Shown one piece after another: positions 6,316 to 15,500 of a stretch of 22,013 nucleotides of DNA. The notes beneath the pieces were generated by a model. The model was not told where the DNA came from, did not search any database, and worked only from the letters and a program-made list of their open reading frames with translations. Each line of letters starts with the position of its first letter. Positions within the stretch are counted from its first letter, which is position 1. The translations under genes were made by a program, and so were the position numbers. The stretch spans positions 1-22,013 of the IMG/VR virus record IMGVR_UViG_3300030085_000334; one strand, 5' to 3'. Source of the DNA: a virus.

Positions 6316-7328
6316 GTAAAGCAGCAGAATTAGCGGCATTGATAGGCAGTCAGTCTTCTTTAGCCAATCGTAATATGATTATAAATGGCAATATGGAAGT
6401 TGCACAAAGGTCTACTTCTGTTGCTGTAACAGCGAGTGGATTTCATACTTGTGACAGGTGGGGTATAGCCTTATCAAGTGATGGAAGATTTACCATGTCA
6501 CAAGAAAGTATTACCGATTTAGAAGGTTTTGGAAAAGCATTAAAACTAGATTGCACAACTGCTGATACTTCAATAGCTTCAAACGAATTACTTCTTCTTT
6601 ATCAAAAATTTGAAGGACAGTTTGTACAAAAAATGCAAAAAGGATTTTCTACTGCTAAACCTGTTACAGTGTCTTTTTATGTAAAAGGAAATGCAAATGC
6701 AACTTATGTAGCAGAATTACTAGACCAAGATAATTCAAATAGACATATTAATAAAACTTTTTCTGTTACAACAAGTTGGAGTAGAGTATCTTTAACATTT
6801 CCGGGTGACACTACTGGGAAATTAGATTCAGACAATGCAAGTTCCTTACGACTAAATATATGGTTGCATGGTGGTAGTGATTACACAGGTGGTACATTAC
6901 AAACAAGTTGGGGTAGTATTGTTGGTGCTAACAGAGCAGCAGGTATAACATCATTTTTTGATAGCACAGATAGAGAGTTTTTTATAACAGGTGTTCAGAT
7001 GGAATTAGGAGAAGTTGCAACACCTTTTGAAACGATACCTTTTGGAGATAATTTAGCTAGATGCCAAAGGTATTATTCAAAAGTACAATACAGTAACTGG
7101 AGTGGTAGAGTAGCAAGTGGCAATGCTTATTATATCCATGACGGATTTCGTCAAACTATGAGAGCAAATCCTACTGCATCAATTCTTTCTCAATCACAAA
7201 GCACCTTTCCTACTGATAGAAGTTTTGGTGATATGACAACAAACGGTGTTGGCACTCAATGTACTGCTCCCTCAAATGCTGATGGAGCGTATTGGTACAC
7301 AGGCATAGCACTTGATGCAGAATTATAG
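6312..7328 (+). CDS. Tail fibre protein with jelly-roll-like binding region, 338 aa
   Basis: The N-terminus has RNMIINGNMEVAQR at 20-33, then a CDRW segment at 47-50. Residues of about 55-240 show the order seen in a common phage fibre or minor tail domain: an SFYVKGNANATY strand (about 121-132), SVTTSWSRVSLTFPGDTTG (about 151-169), LNIWLHGGSDYTGG, and FFITGVQMELGEVATPFE (about 223-240). CQRYYSK follows at 251-257. This domain resembles carbohydrate-binding jelly rolls. The last 80 residues are likely a distal tip. It is the last gene of the fibre block, coupled by ATGA to the last GDLA gene. Role in host contact is probable from domain and place. Confidence 0.75.
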   Translation: MSKAAELAALIGSQSSLANRNMIINGNMEVAQRSTSVAVTASGFHTCDRWGIALSSDGRFTMSQESITDLEGFGKALKLDCTTADTSIASNELLLLYQKFEGQFVQKMQKGFSTAKPVTVSFYVKGNANATYVAELLDQDNSNRHINKTFSVTTSWSRVSLTFPGDTTGKLDSDNASSLRLNIWLHGGSDYTGGTLQTSWGSIVGANRAAGITSFFDSTDREFFITGVQMELGEVATPFETIPFGDNLARCQRYYSKVQYSNWSGRVASGNAYYIHDGFRQTMRANPTASILSQSQSTFPTDRSFGDMTTNGVGTQCTAPSNADGAYWYTGIALDAEL

Positions 7329-7336
7329 AGGTTAAG

Positions 7337-7510
7337 ATGATAATAACAAAAGCACAATGGAATGAATACAAAGGTAATAAAAAAGAAAATATTAAAGCAA
7401 CAATAGATGGTGTTGAGTGTTTTGTGCCACTAGACGAAGACAACATACACTACGCTGAAATCAAACGACAAGTTGATGCAGGTGAACTTACAATAGAAAA
7501 CGCAGACTAA
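7337..7510 (+). CDS. Small phage protein of fibre region, 57 aa
   Basis: A short gene with ATG at 7337, GAGG a few bases upstream and TAA at 7508-7510 overlapping the next ATG (TAATG). The protein reads MIITKAQWNEYKGN at the start, then ATIDGVECFVPLDEDN and HYAEIKRQVDAGELTI near the end. The last segment (a HYAEI-x-RQ-x-x-AG-E-L-x-I pattern) recurs in small proteins next to tail fibre and lysis genes of many phages. No membrane segment or catalytic motif is seen and the function is unknown. Coupling and family resemblance make it a real gene. Confidence 0.7.
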   Translation: MIITKAQWNEYKGNKKENIKATIDGVECFVPLDEDNIHYAEIKRQVDAGELTIENAD

Positions 7511-7740
7511 TGGAAGTAAACCCAATACTATTTTGGAATGGACTACTAACACTCGTAATAGCACCTGCTATATGGGTGTTTCGTGGTATGTTTATGGAAG
7601 TAAAACGCTTGGATATACTCCTCAATAAAACACGAGAGGAGTATGCCAAACGTGATGATGTAAAAGAAGATATGCACACAGTAATGGATGCATTACAAAG
7701 ACTAGAAGATAAATTAGATAAGATATTAATAGGTAAGTGA
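7510..7740 (+). CDS. Small membrane-anchored coiled-coil protein, 76 aa (holin or spanin candidate)
   Basis: One hydrophobic segment lies at about residues 7-28 (ILFWNGLLTLVIAPAIWVF). A charged helical tail follows, with heptad-like spacing, particularly MDALQRLEDKLDKIL at about 59-73. It has no signal-peptidase or lipobox site. Small single-span proteins with a coiled coil next to tail genes are often holin-like or inner spanin-like. The N-terminal anchor with the coiled coil outside fits an inner spanin type better than an XhlA-type protein, whose membrane segment is C-terminal. No endolysin lies beside it, so the lysis role is a weak inference. TAATG coupling to the 57-aa gene. Confidence 0.55.
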   Translation: MEVNPILFWNGLLTLVIAPAIWVFRGMFMEVKRLDILLNKTREEYAKRDDVKEDMHTVMDALQRLEDKLDKILIGK

Positions 7741-7741
7741 A

Positions 7742-9079
7742 ATGGCTGAGTATATAAATCCTAGACAAAAATTATCTCAAGTTGTAGAAGGAACACGTGA
7801 AGTTCCTAAGGTAGATCCTGTAACGCTTGATGCAACAACTGCAGGAACACAAATAGATGCTTCAGATAAAACGTTGGGAAATATTGGAGCAGATCTTATA
7901 AGCACTCCTGTTAATGAAGAAGGTTTAACCGTAGATGTACCACTAGCAAAAGAAGGTTTGGGGCAAATTGCATCAATAGAAACTGTTGCTGAAGATCTAC
8001 AACAATTAGGACCTGCACAAGCTGCGACACAAGCACAGCCTACAAATGTAATAGGAGAAATAAAAGGGGAATTATCTCCTGATGCAATAGCAAAAGCCCA
8101 AACAGCAGATTTAGATCCACGTGGTACAGTCAAATATCAACTATCTGAATTAATGTCTAGTCTTGAAGAGGGCAAACCTCTTCCTGCGTGGGCTTCTCCT
8201 GCCGTAAGAAAAGTTACAGCTATAATGAATCAAAGAGGTATGGGGGCATCATCAATGGCTGCATCAGCTATGATACAAGCTGTAATGGAGTCAGGCATAC
8301 CTATAGCAAGTGCTGATGCACAAGCATATCAACGTATCCAGTTGCAAAACTTATCTAACAAACAAGCAACGGCATTAAAAAATGCAGCTACAGTTGCATC
8401 TATGGACACAGCTAATTTAAGTGCCGCACTTGCAGGTGCTGTAAATAATGCACGAAACTTTTTAGCAATCGATACTAAAAATTTAGACAATACACAAAAA
8501 GCAAATTTACTTACTTTTCAATCACTCGTACAGGGTGCTTTTACAGATGCTGCACAAGAAAACACACGAAGACAGATAAACGCAAAAACAGAAGTACAAG
8601 TTGAAGAATTTTATGATGAATTGAGTTCACAAGTAGAATCAGCTAATGCTAACAGAGTTGCAGCTTTGCGACAATTTGAAGTATCTGAATCTAATGCATT
8701 GCAACAATTTAATAGACAAATAGTAGATTCTCGTGATAAATTTGATGCAAATATGAAATTTGCAATCGATCAATCCAATGTTGTTTGGAGAAGAGAAGTT
8801 AATACAGCAAATACGGCTGTGCAAAATGAAACAAATAGAATAAATGTACAAAATGAATTTAACGCTGATCAAAGTGCTTTAAATGCTCTTTGGCAAAACT
8901 ATAGAGACAATGCATCTTTTAATTTTCAAAAAGCAGAAAACGCTTTGAATAGAAAACATGCTATTGGGCTTATGGCTTTAGAATATTCATATAATAAAGA
9001 TTTGTTAGACGAACAAGAAAAAGGTGATTTGATAGAGTTGATGGGTACATGGGTAACAAATTGGAGTAAAAATTCGTAA
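7742..9079 (+). CDS. Helix-rich virion or ejection-type protein, 445 aa
   Basis: The first ~130 residues are acidic and mixed (many Asp, Glu, Thr, Pro). From about residue 135 on the protein is almost wholly helical. There is a small-residue stretch GMGASSMAASAMIQAVMESG at about 161-180, then long Gln/Asn/Ala-rich helices (QLQNLSNKQATAL, RRQINAKTEV, NALQQFNRQIVDSRDKF). No enzyme motif is visible. It starts two bases after the 76-aa gene, and its TAA overlaps the next ATG. Long Ala/Gln/Asn helices in a late-gene block upstream of giant proteins are typical of podovirus internal or ejection proteins. This is a contextual call. Confidence 0.6.
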   Translation: MAEYINPRQKLSQVVEGTREVPKVDPVTLDATTAGTQIDASDKTLGNIGADLISTPVNEEGLTVDVPLAKEGLGQIASIETVAEDLQQLGPAQAATQAQPTNVIGEIKGELSPDAIAKAQTADLDPRGTVKYQLSELMSSLEEGKPLPAWASPAVRKVTAIMNQRGMGASSMAASAMIQAVMESGIPIASADAQAYQRIQLQNLSNKQATALKNAATVASMDTANLSAALAGAVNNARNFLAIDTKNLDNTQKANLLTFQSLVQGAFTDAAQENTRRQINAKTEVQVEEFYDELSSQVESANANRVAALRQFEVSESNALQQFNRQIVDSRDKFDANMKFAIDQSNVVWRREVNTANTAVQNETNRINVQNEFNADQSALNALWQNYRDNASFNFQKAENALNRKHAIGLMALEYSYNKDLLDEQEKGDLIELMGTWVTNWSKNS

Positions 9080-9501
9080 TGAGTATAAATAAAAAATTTA
9101 GTTTTTTAGAATCAGTAGTTAAAGTTCCTTTTGATTTTTTTAAAGATACATTTTTTGATGGTAAAGATTCTAAAGAATCTACAGTTGGATTTTTAGGAAG
9201 GACTTTAGGAGATGCGATTACAGCAGTGGCTGATGGCGATGAAAAATCACTTAGAGACATAAAAGTAATTGACTCAGCAAGCACTCTTACAAAAAACTTA
9301 CCTTCTACCACACCTGCTATAACACAAGGTTCACCTTTTCGATTTACAGATACTAGACTTAATACAGCTTTGAGAAAACTTACTAATCAAAGCAACAATA
9401 AAGAATTACTGAATGTTATTGCTCGTGCTAATTACACACCACAAGCTGTAAGACCTTCACGACCAAACATTAAGATGTCTCCCACTAAATTTGGAGTTTA
9501 A
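9079..9501 (+). CDS. Small basic virion-block protein, 140 aa, unknown function
   Basis: Starts by TAATG overlap, with GGAG just upstream inside the previous gene. The N-terminus is Phe/Lys-rich (KKFSFLESVVKVPFDFFKDT), the middle is mixed and the C-terminus basic (ARANYTPQAVRPSRPNIKMS). There is no Cys, no membrane segment and no recognised domain. It ends three bases before the next gene, so it is part of the same operon as the large helix-rich proteins. Confidence 0.55.
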   Translation: MSINKKFSFLESVVKVPFDFFKDTFFDGKDSKESTVGFLGRTLGDAITAVADGDEKSLRDIKVIDSASTLTKNLPSTTPAITQGSPFRFTDTRLNTALRKLTNQSNNKELLNVIARANYTPQAVRPSRPNIKMSPTKFGV

Positions 9502-9504
9502 GAT

Positions 9505-10047
9505 ATGGCACTACCAACCACAGACGAAAGAGCTAGTTTAGATTTATTAGCTTCAGCCCCACCCGGCATATCTCTCACACAAACTAATACAAACTATCCG
9601 TGGGGTAACCCACCACGACACTCTGATCCTGATAAAGCAATGACTGCGGCCATAGATTCTTTAGAAATGCCAGACACTAGAGCAAACTTGCTAAAGCTAT
9701 TGTTTGCAGGAGTATCTATTGAATCATTGATTGAGGGTTTTATATACTCAGGATTTGAATCAGGAAAGTTTTCACTTGATACTGGACTGCTTATTAAAGG
9801 ACCTTTGGGCTTATATATGGCTAACATGGCTGAAGAAGAAGGTGTGCCTTATAGGTTGTTTGAAAATGAAGATGTTTTTGACGAAGATGAACTTGATGAT
9901 GCACACGTATTAAAAGTAATGAAAATGAATAATCCATCTATGTTTCAGTTGTTACAAAAGAAAGCTCGTGAAGCCGTTAGAAAAGGTAAAGTATTGCCTA
10001 AAAATGTTGATCAAGCAAAAGGCTTTATTGAAAGGGAGAGTGAATAA
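9505..10047 (+). CDS. Virion-block protein, 180 aa, unknown function
   Basis: GGAG lies eight bases upstream of the ATG, inside the end of the previous gene. An N-terminal Pro/Asn-rich segment (QTNTNYPWGNPPRHSDPDKA, about 26-45) precedes a helical part. An amphipathic, Gly-rich stretch sits at about 70-110 (FAGVSIESLIEGFIYSGFES, then GLLIKGPLGLYMANMAEEEG), then an acidic region (FENEDVFDEDELDDAH) and a basic C-terminal helix. The middle could touch a membrane but no clear transmembrane segment is seen. TAATG overlap with the 844-aa gene. Confidence 0.55.
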   Translation: MALPTTDERASLDLLASAPPGISLTQTNTNYPWGNPPRHSDPDKAMTAAIDSLEMPDTRANLLKLLFAGVSIESLIEGFIYSGFESGKFSLDTGLLIKGPLGLYMANMAEEEGVPYRLFENEDVFDEDELDDAHVLKVMKMNNPSMFQLLQKKAREAVRKGKVLPKNVDQAKGFIERESE

Positions 10048-12581
10048 TGGCAGGTGGGATGAATTTTGTACGATTTATGAAAGGTGCTTTAAAAGGAGAA
10101 ATAGCACATCAAGAAGCTGTTGCTAAAGCTGAAGCAGATCGTATAAAAGCAGAACGAGAAGCAGAAAAAGAAGAAAAAACATTTATTCGAGATTTGATAA
10201 AAGGATTACCTTTTGAAAAACTAGGACCAGACACTGCAAAATTAATAGGAGATGTTAAATCTGTATCTGATGTTTTAAATATATATGCAAATCTTGAAGA
10301 AGAACCAGACAATGAGGGTTTTAAATATTTAACTGAAAAGATTTTTACTTTTGGTAAAGATAATCCATCATTAATTAAAAACTTAAATTTTGATGACTTA
10401 AGTGTAGTAACTAACATGGAAACTGCAAAAGAATATTTAGCAATGAACCCATCTATGTTTGATGCTTTGGGTAGTGGAACAGGAAAATCACAAGTAGAAA
10501 AAGATTTTTTTGACATAAACAAAGGCATATTAAATGAAATTAATAGAACTATAGCTCAAGGAAAAAAATTTACAGGAACACCTTTAAATTTTGATACCAT
10601 TGATATGTATAGTGCAGAAGGAAGTAAAATCCTTCAAGCTTTTCTTAATACAGTCGCTCCTGCTGATGACAAAACAAAACCAGAAGATTTTTCTCCTGAC
10701 AATTTTACATTTAAAATTGGCGATCAAAATAAAATTTTTCCATTTAAAGGAACTTCCAACCCTGCTGACATTGTATCCAATATGATTACAATGACAAATA
10801 TGTTAAAAGAACAAGGAGATTTATCAGATCCTATAGTTCAAGACCAATTTATAGCAGAAATGAGAAGACAACGTGCTAGAGCAGAAGAATTATTTAGAAC
10901 AGCACTTTCAGCAGAAGGATCTTCAATTCCTAATAACATGATTCTTGATATAGGATCTTTTACTACAATGTTTAAAGACGATCCTGATTTTGCTTTTGCT
11001 GTAAAATTATTTGAAGCTTTTGAAAAAGGTCAACGTTACGAAGTTGGAGCAGATATAAAACAAGACGGAGATGGTCTAGAAGAAAAACAAATAATAGAAT
11101 CTCCACCTGCTAAAGGTAAATTTTCAGAATTAGCTTCTGTGCTTGGATTTGCTGATGAAAAAGAAATGTTTTCAAAATTTGCAAATCTTCGAGTTAATAA
11201 TCAAGGAACTAAATTGTTTGAACACGCAGATAAAATAAGAACACTTATTCCGGGATTATTTATAGATAATAAAAATATACTTTCTTCTTTTGGTACTTTA
11301 GAACTTAATCAAGAAAACAGAGAAAAACTATTTACAACTTTAAATTTATTATCAACTGACAAAAATTCTAATGTAGAACAACAAATAGCAGTTTTATCAA
11401 TTTTAAGTAATGTTGATTCTCCAACATTAAAGTTAGGAGAAGGTAGTTATACTATACCAAACGAATTTGAAAAATATCTAATATCTATAGCGTCTGGTAT
11501 AGCCGAAGAAGGAAAAGATGTAAAAAGTATTGAAGATGCTCAAGCTCTAATTAATCGAAAAGTAACAGATGGTGAAGACATAATAGAATTAGTGAACTCA
11601 CAGCTTGATTATTTAAATAAGGGAAAGGTTAATACAGGAGCTGCACGTGATTTAATTATGGGAATTAAAGGTTTTTTTGGCACTGAAGGTCAAGTATCTC
11701 AAATTAAAGACTTTATTATGGGTGGTTTTGGAGGAAAATACGCTTTTAGGGTAGAAGATTTTGATAGCCAAGAAGATTACGAAAAAGCCGTAGACGCTGC
11801 AGTATACGCTATACAGACTTCAGATAATGCTATTGTTGCAACACAAGAAGTATTTTTAGCATACCAAATAGCTAAGTACAATGATGAAGGGGGTCGATTA
11901 TCAAACCAAGATTACTCTTATAACTTACAAGCTGTTACTGGTGGTAAGTTTGCTAATAGAATACAAGCTAGATCACATCTTTTGACCGTAAAAAAACGTT
12001 TTGAAAAAGAATATACGAAATTTAAAATGTTTAGATTTAGTACAACCAAACTTCAAAGATCAAACAAAAATGCTAGAGAATATGCTGAAGTTTTAATGAG
12101 AAGACTAGATGCAACAAAACAATATTATGACATGTATGAATCAGGTCAAATTAAAAGAGCAGAATTAATACGTAATTATCCTGTAAACGCAAAAATAAAA
12201 GCAAAAAGAAATACAGCCGTATTAACTGAAAGTAAAGTTCAAAATGAATCTTCTGAATACTTTGGTCAAAAAATATTTCAACTTGTTGATACACGAACAA
12301 ACAACCCTGTTTTTGAAGATGAAGGTGGCATATACGCAGTAAGAGTTGGTAGCAAATTTTTTACTTTGCCTTTTAAAGATGTGCCTTTAAATGTGTTAGA
12401 TCCAGAAGGGGATGTGTCTACTGCTTTAAGTGCTGAATCTAACTATGAGGAATTATCTCAAGAACAGAAAGACGCAACAGGATTTTCCCATAGGGTAACA
12501 CAAGGTGATGGACAAATTGGTTTTTTAACACAAGAACAATATGATAATTTAAATTTAAATAATGAAAGCACCCCACAATAA
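10047..12581 (+). CDS. Large helical virion or ejection-type protein, 844 aa
   Basis: The start is fixed by TAATG with GGGAG upstream. The N-terminus MAGGMNFVRFMKGALKG leads into a coiled-coil-like, highly charged helix at about 18-48 (EAVAKAEADRIKAEREAEKE). The rest is a long, Lys/Asn/Phe-rich, mostly helical chain with no clear catalytic triad, Walker motif or transmembrane segment. A basic region (KKRFEKEYTKFKMFRFSTTK) appears late, at about 652-671. Size and place between the 180-aa and 1653-aa genes suggest an internal core or ejection component. This is inferred from genome position. Confidence 0.6.
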   Translation: MAGGMNFVRFMKGALKGEIAHQEAVAKAEADRIKAEREAEKEEKTFIRDLIKGLPFEKLGPDTAKLIGDVKSVSDVLNIYANLEEEPDNEGFKYLTEKIFTFGKDNPSLIKNLNFDDLSVVTNMETAKEYLAMNPSMFDALGSGTGKSQVEKDFFDINKGILNEINRTIAQGKKFTGTPLNFDTIDMYSAEGSKILQAFLNTVAPADDKTKPEDFSPDNFTFKIGDQNKIFPFKGTSNPADIVSNMITMTNMLKEQGDLSDPIVQDQFIAEMRRQRARAEELFRTALSAEGSSIPNNMILDIGSFTTMFKDDPDFAFAVKLFEAFEKGQRYEVGADIKQDGDGLEEKQIIESPPAKGKFSELASVLGFADEKEMFSKFANLRVNNQGTKLFEHADKIRTLIPGLFIDNKNILSSFGTLELNQENREKLFTTLNLLSTDKNSNVEQQIAVLSILSNVDSPTLKLGEGSYTIPNEFEKYLISIASGIAEEGKDVKSIEDAQALINRKVTDGEDIIELVNSQLDYLNKGKVNTGAARDLIMGIKGFFGTEGQVSQIKDFIMGGFGGKYAFRVEDFDSQEDYEKAVDAAVYAIQTSDNAIVATQEVFLAYQIAKYNDEGGRLSNQDYSYNLQAVTGGKFANRIQARSHLLTVKKRFEKEYTKFKMFRFSTTKLQRSNKNAREYAEVLMRRLDATKQYYDMYESGQIKRAELIRNYPVNAKIKAKRNTAVLTESKVQNESSEYFGQKIFQLVDTRTNNPVFEDEGGIYAVRVGSKFFTLPFKDVPLNVLDPEGDVSTALSAESNYEELSQEQKDATGFSHRVTQGDGQIGFLTQEQYDNLNLNNESTPQ

Positions 12582-15500
12582 TGGCTGAAGAACAAAAAGT
12601 AGATGAACAAAACCAAGACGAACAACTTATAAAAGTTGAAAAAGGTGAAATAGTTCCAGATTTATCCGAAGTATCTAAGAATATAAAATCAGGTGAAATG
12701 CTACAGGCTGCTTCAAATTTAAATGAAGTTCAGAAATCTTTACTATCATCTCCTGAAGCATCAGTTACATTTGCCCCTAGTGTTTTACGAGCAGAGGTTG
12801 AAAAAGATATTAAAGAACAAACAACAGTTGCTCCAACCGTTAGTTTAAAAGACTTACTTAGCTCGAACAAACCTTTAACAGAATTTGAAAACGTTCCCCC
12901 CAACTTAACGGAACAAGATGTATCTGTAGCTAGATTTTATACAAATGCAAAGAAAAACAATTTACAAATAGATCCAAAAGATGAAGCTAGTTATGCTCAA
13001 ACTTTAAATAAAGTAATAAATGAAATACAAGCTTCAAAACAACAAGCTGAATTTGAAGTTCCAGAACTACCTGTTCCTTTTACAAGAGATGGTAAACTAT
13101 TACCAGAAGTTGATTACAACAATTTATATCTTATACCAAATTCTAAAAAAGCCCTTGCTATTAACAGATCAAATTTTCTTAAATTTATGGAAGTAGTGCG
13201 AGATGAAGAGGGTGTAAGTTTTACTGAAACCAATCCTTTAGCTGCAAAGGTCTTATTAAAACATTTTGGAACTGGTTCTGTACGACAAGAAGTAGCTAGA
13301 GAATTTAAAGATTTAGGTGGAGGACTTAACTCTGTATATAAAGCCACAGAAAATCTTATTTCAGATACTCTTAAATCTTGGTCAGAATGGCATGACGGAA
13401 ATGAAAAAAACCCTATGGATTATTTTCGTAAAAATTCTGTCAATAGAAAAAGAGAACATCAAGCGTGGTTAAACAACCCTAACAGTTGGTTGCCCGGACA
13501 CACTTTAAGACTTAATGAGTTTATTGAAAAAAAATTTATTGAAGAAAATGGACAAGAAGCATTTGATAATTTAAGTAATGATGAAAAATTAGATTTAAAA
13601 TTAACTCCACAACAAGCTTTAAACTTTTTTAACTTTGCTTTTTCAGAACAAAGTATGTTAGAACAAATGTCAACATTTGCTATAACAAACGCTGGTACAA
13701 CTGCAGGACTTATTGGAACATCCAAAATACTTAAACTTCCATTTATTTATTCAGGCATTGCTGAAACCCCAAGAAACTTTTTTCTTAGAATGGATAATGA
13801 AAGAAGACGACTTGGCTATTTAAATATGCCCACCAGTGGAAAAGGTGGATATATTCAAATGAAGTTTGGTAAAGAGTATGAAACAGCAACAGGCTTTAAA
13901 AAAATGGCTGCTTTGTTTAACAGCATAAGAACCGATATAAAAGGTGAAGTAGGGTATTTTAGTGTTATAAACCAAGAAAAAAATATAGGTCCTACAGTAA
14001 AAGCTGCAATGGATAAAGCTCATCAAAATTTAAAAAAGGCTTATGAATCAGGAAATAAAGCTGCAATAGAAAAAGCTGATAAACTCGCTATTGTAGCAGA
14101 AGATAATTACTTATTATCTTTAATGAAAAATAATAAGTTTGACCCTAACAATAATTTTATTATTCCAAAACAATATTTAGGTAAAATAGCAGGTGCTGAA
14201 ATGTTTCCTTCAGCTATTCAAGGATTTACGTTTTCTGCTTTTGATGATCCTACTGATCCTACTTCATTAGAACGAGCAGAGCTATATTCAGCATTGGGCT
14301 ATCTAACTGCTGCAACAGGCATCGCTAATATTGTTACTAATGTTGGTGGAAATATATTTAACAGATTTGAAGTGTTTAATGATATAAGTTTTACTACAAA
14401 AAGCATGATAGATAATTTTATTCTTATGGACAGATTTGGTATAACTTTTCCAAAATTAATTGATGAAGATATTGCAAATTTAAAAGTAAGTGATGTACCG
14501 GGAGGACCAAAACGAAATATAACTCCTAGTGAATATCAAGGTTTACTACAATTAAAAACTATATTTAGCAGGTTAGGTCCTGAATCTTATGATCAAATTG
14601 AGAAGAATAGAAAAAAATTAACAAGTCAAATAAATGCAGTAGATAAGATAATGCCTGACGGTCCTACAAAAGATTTTGTTCTTGAAAATTTAAAATTAAG
14701 TTTTTCTGAAACATCTCAAATTCAAGCTTTTGCAGCAATGGGTCAAAAGATGGCTATGAATTTAAATTTTAGAGATCTGACAAAAGTTACTCCTAGATTT
14801 CTTAATTCAATATTACACTCTAGACGAGCAAACAAAAGACTACTTGCCCATAGTTTAATTTTAAAAGAATTAGAAGAACAATTTGTAACTCAAAGTGGTA
14901 AAATGTCAAAAGCTGAGAAGAAAGGTTTTACAGACGTAATTAACATTGTACGAAAAACAAACGAAGCTTTATCTCAACAATTAAATGAAAAGAAACAAAT
15001 AGACAGAAACACTTTAAATGCTTTAACAAAAGCTTTTTCTAATCCTGATCAAGTAAAAGGTAAAACTGCAGAGCAATTAGCTCAAGTTGCATCTGAGTTA
15101 TTTGAAGCAACTAAAATACTAGATAGTGTGGTGGGAGAACCTACTTTTGATTTTCAAAAAATATTAAAATCACAAGAAAAAAGATTACTTAGTTTATCTA
15201 CTCTACATACTAATTTAATTACTAACGTACAGGACAGTATTTCAAATTATTCTAAAAAGGGGGGTAATGTTAACGCTCTTAGAGAAGTAGGAGAACAAAC
15301 TTTTAAAATTACACATGAATATAAGACAAGCACTGGTGATGTATTGTATTCCTCATTAGATAAATTTGAAGAAATTGATGCTCAAGGTTTAATAAATTCT
15401 ATCGTTGATTTACATAGAGGAACTAGCTTTGCTGATGGTATATCTGAAGATAAGTTATTAACAGGGTTTATCCCAAATTCAGCATTTGCTAATTCACCTG

